Shown here: positions 63,013-64,000 of the stretch, in pieces
Layout: every line of letters starts with the position of its first letter
Numbering within the stretch: position 1 is the first letter of the stretch
Program-made: the position numbers and the translations under genes
NCBI GenBank assembly: GCA_937924475.1
Contig: CALDSV010000016.1
Coordinates: 1-64,000 of the forward strand
Length of the DNA stretch: 64,000 nt
Source: an uncultured bacterium
Lineage (GTDB): Bacteria > Nitrospirota > Thermodesulfovibrionia > Thermodesulfovibrionales > Thermodesulfovibrionaceae
Direction: 5' to 3'
The notes under the pieces: generated by a model
What the model saw: the letters and a program-made list of their open reading frames with translations, nothing else
Told to the model about the DNA's origin: nothing
Databases searched by the model: none

Positions 63013-63379
63013 CCTCTAAAAGCTGTGTCCTTATAAGGGCTACCAAAGCTGAATGAGGAACAATCAAATATTTTTTTTCTTCAAATTCTATCTCTAAGGA
63101 GGCATCTTTTAGAAAAAAAGCGTAATCACCCTCTTGAGCCTGTAAGGGAATGTATTTTATTGCTTCAGTATGTTTTTGTTTCCAAGGCTCTTCCAGAATT
63201 ACTGAAGGATCATTTACTGGATAGCCAGGTCCTACTTTTACAATCCTACCGCACATAATTTTATCCTTTTCTTTAACTGTAGGAGGCAAAAAAAGTCCTG
63301 CACCTGTTTTATCTGCCTTTTCATCAGGTTCAATAAGAACCCTGTCGCCTACTATTATTAATTCTCTCTTAGTCTTCAT
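62990..63379 (-). CDS. GroES-like co-chaperonin protein
   Basis: 129 residues from the ATG at 63379, with AGGATGG about 6 bases before; another ATG at 63388 is possible. IVGDRVLIEPDEKADKTGAG, CGRIVKVGPGYP and LIVPHSALVALI follow the GroES beta-barrel. It is longer than GroES (about 95), with an insert (VILEEPWKQKHTEAIKYIPL) and an acidic LEDDDDRR tail, and has no groEL next to it. It is a divergent member of unknown partner. Confidence 0.8.
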   Translation of the reverse strand: MKTKRELIIVGDRVLIEPDEKADKTGAGLFLPPTVKEKDKIMCGRIVKVGPGYPVNDPSVILEEPWKQKHTEAIKYIPLQAQEGDYAFFLKDASLEIEFEEKKYLIVPHSALVALIRTQLLEDDDDRRF

Positions 63380-63438
63380 TTTAACCATCCTTTGAAGGTC
63401 AATTAGAAAAAGCCTACTTTTTAAATAAATTAATATTT

Positions 63439-64000
63439 TTAACTACATTTAGTAAAGCCGCAACTATGACAAGTAGCACACCCCTCTTCATAGGATAAAC
63501 TACTTCCACATTCAGGACATGCGCCATAATGAACTATTTCTAAATTAAATTTTTCTTCTTCTGTCGGTTCAGAATTTTTATTATTTATTTTTTCGACTAC
63601 TGTTACTTTTCCCTCTCTAATTTCTGCTTCAATTGCCTTGGCAATGGCATCAGAGCAGCTTGTTATTTTCCCCATATTTGACCACACAGGTGAATGGCAA
63701 GATATTCCCTTTAGTTGCTTAACAATTTCTTGTGGTTGTATTCCACTTCTTAAAGCAAGAGAGATAAGTCTACCAATAGCTTCTGCTTGTGATGCTGCGC
63801 AACCCCCTGCTTTTCCTATATTTGTAAATACTTCGAAGGGTTTATTTTTCTCATCTTTGTTTATTGTTACATAAAGATTTCCACAGCCTGTTTTCATGAG
63901 TCTTGTAACACCCTGAAGGATTTCTGGTCTTTTTCTGGGCTTTAAGCTAATATGACCAGTTTCTGTTTGCCCTTTTCCTTTTTGAATTACCTGTCCCTGC
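63439..64000 (-). CDS. nrdJ: B12-dependent ribonucleotide reductase (class II, NrdJ), C-terminal part
   Basis: The gene runs off the window end. The visible 186 or so codons include LKPRKRPEILQGVTRLMKTG, GNLYVTINKDEKNKPFEVFT, NIGKAGGCAASQAEAIGRLI and a zinc-type tail with CPECGSSLSYEEGCATCHSC, ending GFTKCS. This is the conserved C-terminus of class II reductases, whose end cysteines take electrons from thioredoxin. No stop or frameshift is seen in the part present. It makes deoxyribonucleotides without oxygen. Confidence 0.92.
   Translation of the reverse strand, partial: QGQVIQKGKGQTETGHISLKPRKRPEILQGVTRLMKTGCGNLYVTINKDEKNKPFEVFTNIGKAGGCAASQAEAIGRLISLALRSGIQPQEIVKQLKGISCHSPVWSNMGKITSCSDAIAKAIEAEIREGKVTVVEKINNKNSEPTEEEKFNLEIVHYGACPECGSSLSYEEGCATCHSCGFTKCS

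Overview
The window is a gene-dense stretch of AT-rich bacterial chromosome, about one third G+C by eye. I see no phage, IS transposase, CRISPR array, rRNA or tRNA. The organism has an outer membrane: a KDO-8-phosphate synthase, a Slp-type lipoprotein and a predicted outer-membrane barrel are present. It makes menaquinone by the futalosine route, uses DapL for lysine and cell wall, carries ferredoxin-type 2-oxoacid oxidoreductases and a B12-dependent ribonucleotide reductase, and also has KatG. From memory this fits a thermophilic, mostly anaerobic Nitrospirota such as Thermodesulfovibrio. That placement is inference, not a database result.

Layout. (1) 1-2922, minus: an operon of threonine synthase-like enzyme, MoaD/ThiS sulfur carrier, NIL-domain protein, threonine synthase and the start of phosphoglycerate mutase (apgM); it looks like threonine plus sulfur amino-acid synthesis. 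(2) 3028-5984, minus: small secreted proteins, one intact, others decayed by frameshifts, and a larger exported protein. (3) 6226-6660 and 14677-14875: two clusters of a dispersed palindromic repeat. (4) 6755-12949, plus: mqnE, mqnC, a thioredoxin-reductase-like flavoprotein, a HEAT protein, archease, rtcB and mqnA in a tightly overlapped run. (5) 12958-20566: phosphohexomutase, two-subunit pyruvate carboxylase, M50 protease, trpS and a ThiF/MoeB enzyme. (6) 20568-29175: an unknown protein, a broken gene, katG, bioA, a propeller lipoprotein, kdsA and a histidine kinase.

(7) 29435-38848, minus: the most distinctive block. An ECF sigma factor and a membrane anti-sigma factor head seven genes for exported proteins: CARDB-like adhesive domains, an outer-membrane barrel, a subtilase and small secreted proteins. 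A shared motif resembling an ECF promoter occurs at three places in it. (8) 38889-47692: a LOG-like protein, MutS2, YtxH, pabB/pabC, a YprB-type nuclease, XerC/D, MscS and an orphan VorB. (9) 47755-56428, plus: Slp lipoprotein, MutL, an IorA/IorB/aryl-CoA ligase operon and TrkA/TrkH. (10) 56437-64000: membrane serine protease, a DUF2703-like protein, dapL, YjbQ, YkgJ-like, AsmA-like, RlmN, LOG, GroES-like and the end of NrdJ.

Two near-perfect parS centromere palindromes lie 1.1 kb apart around dapL, which suggests that this segment lies in the origin-proximal part of the chromosome. Several genes have a consensus -10 box ending 5-7 bases before the ATG, so leaderless transcripts are likely.
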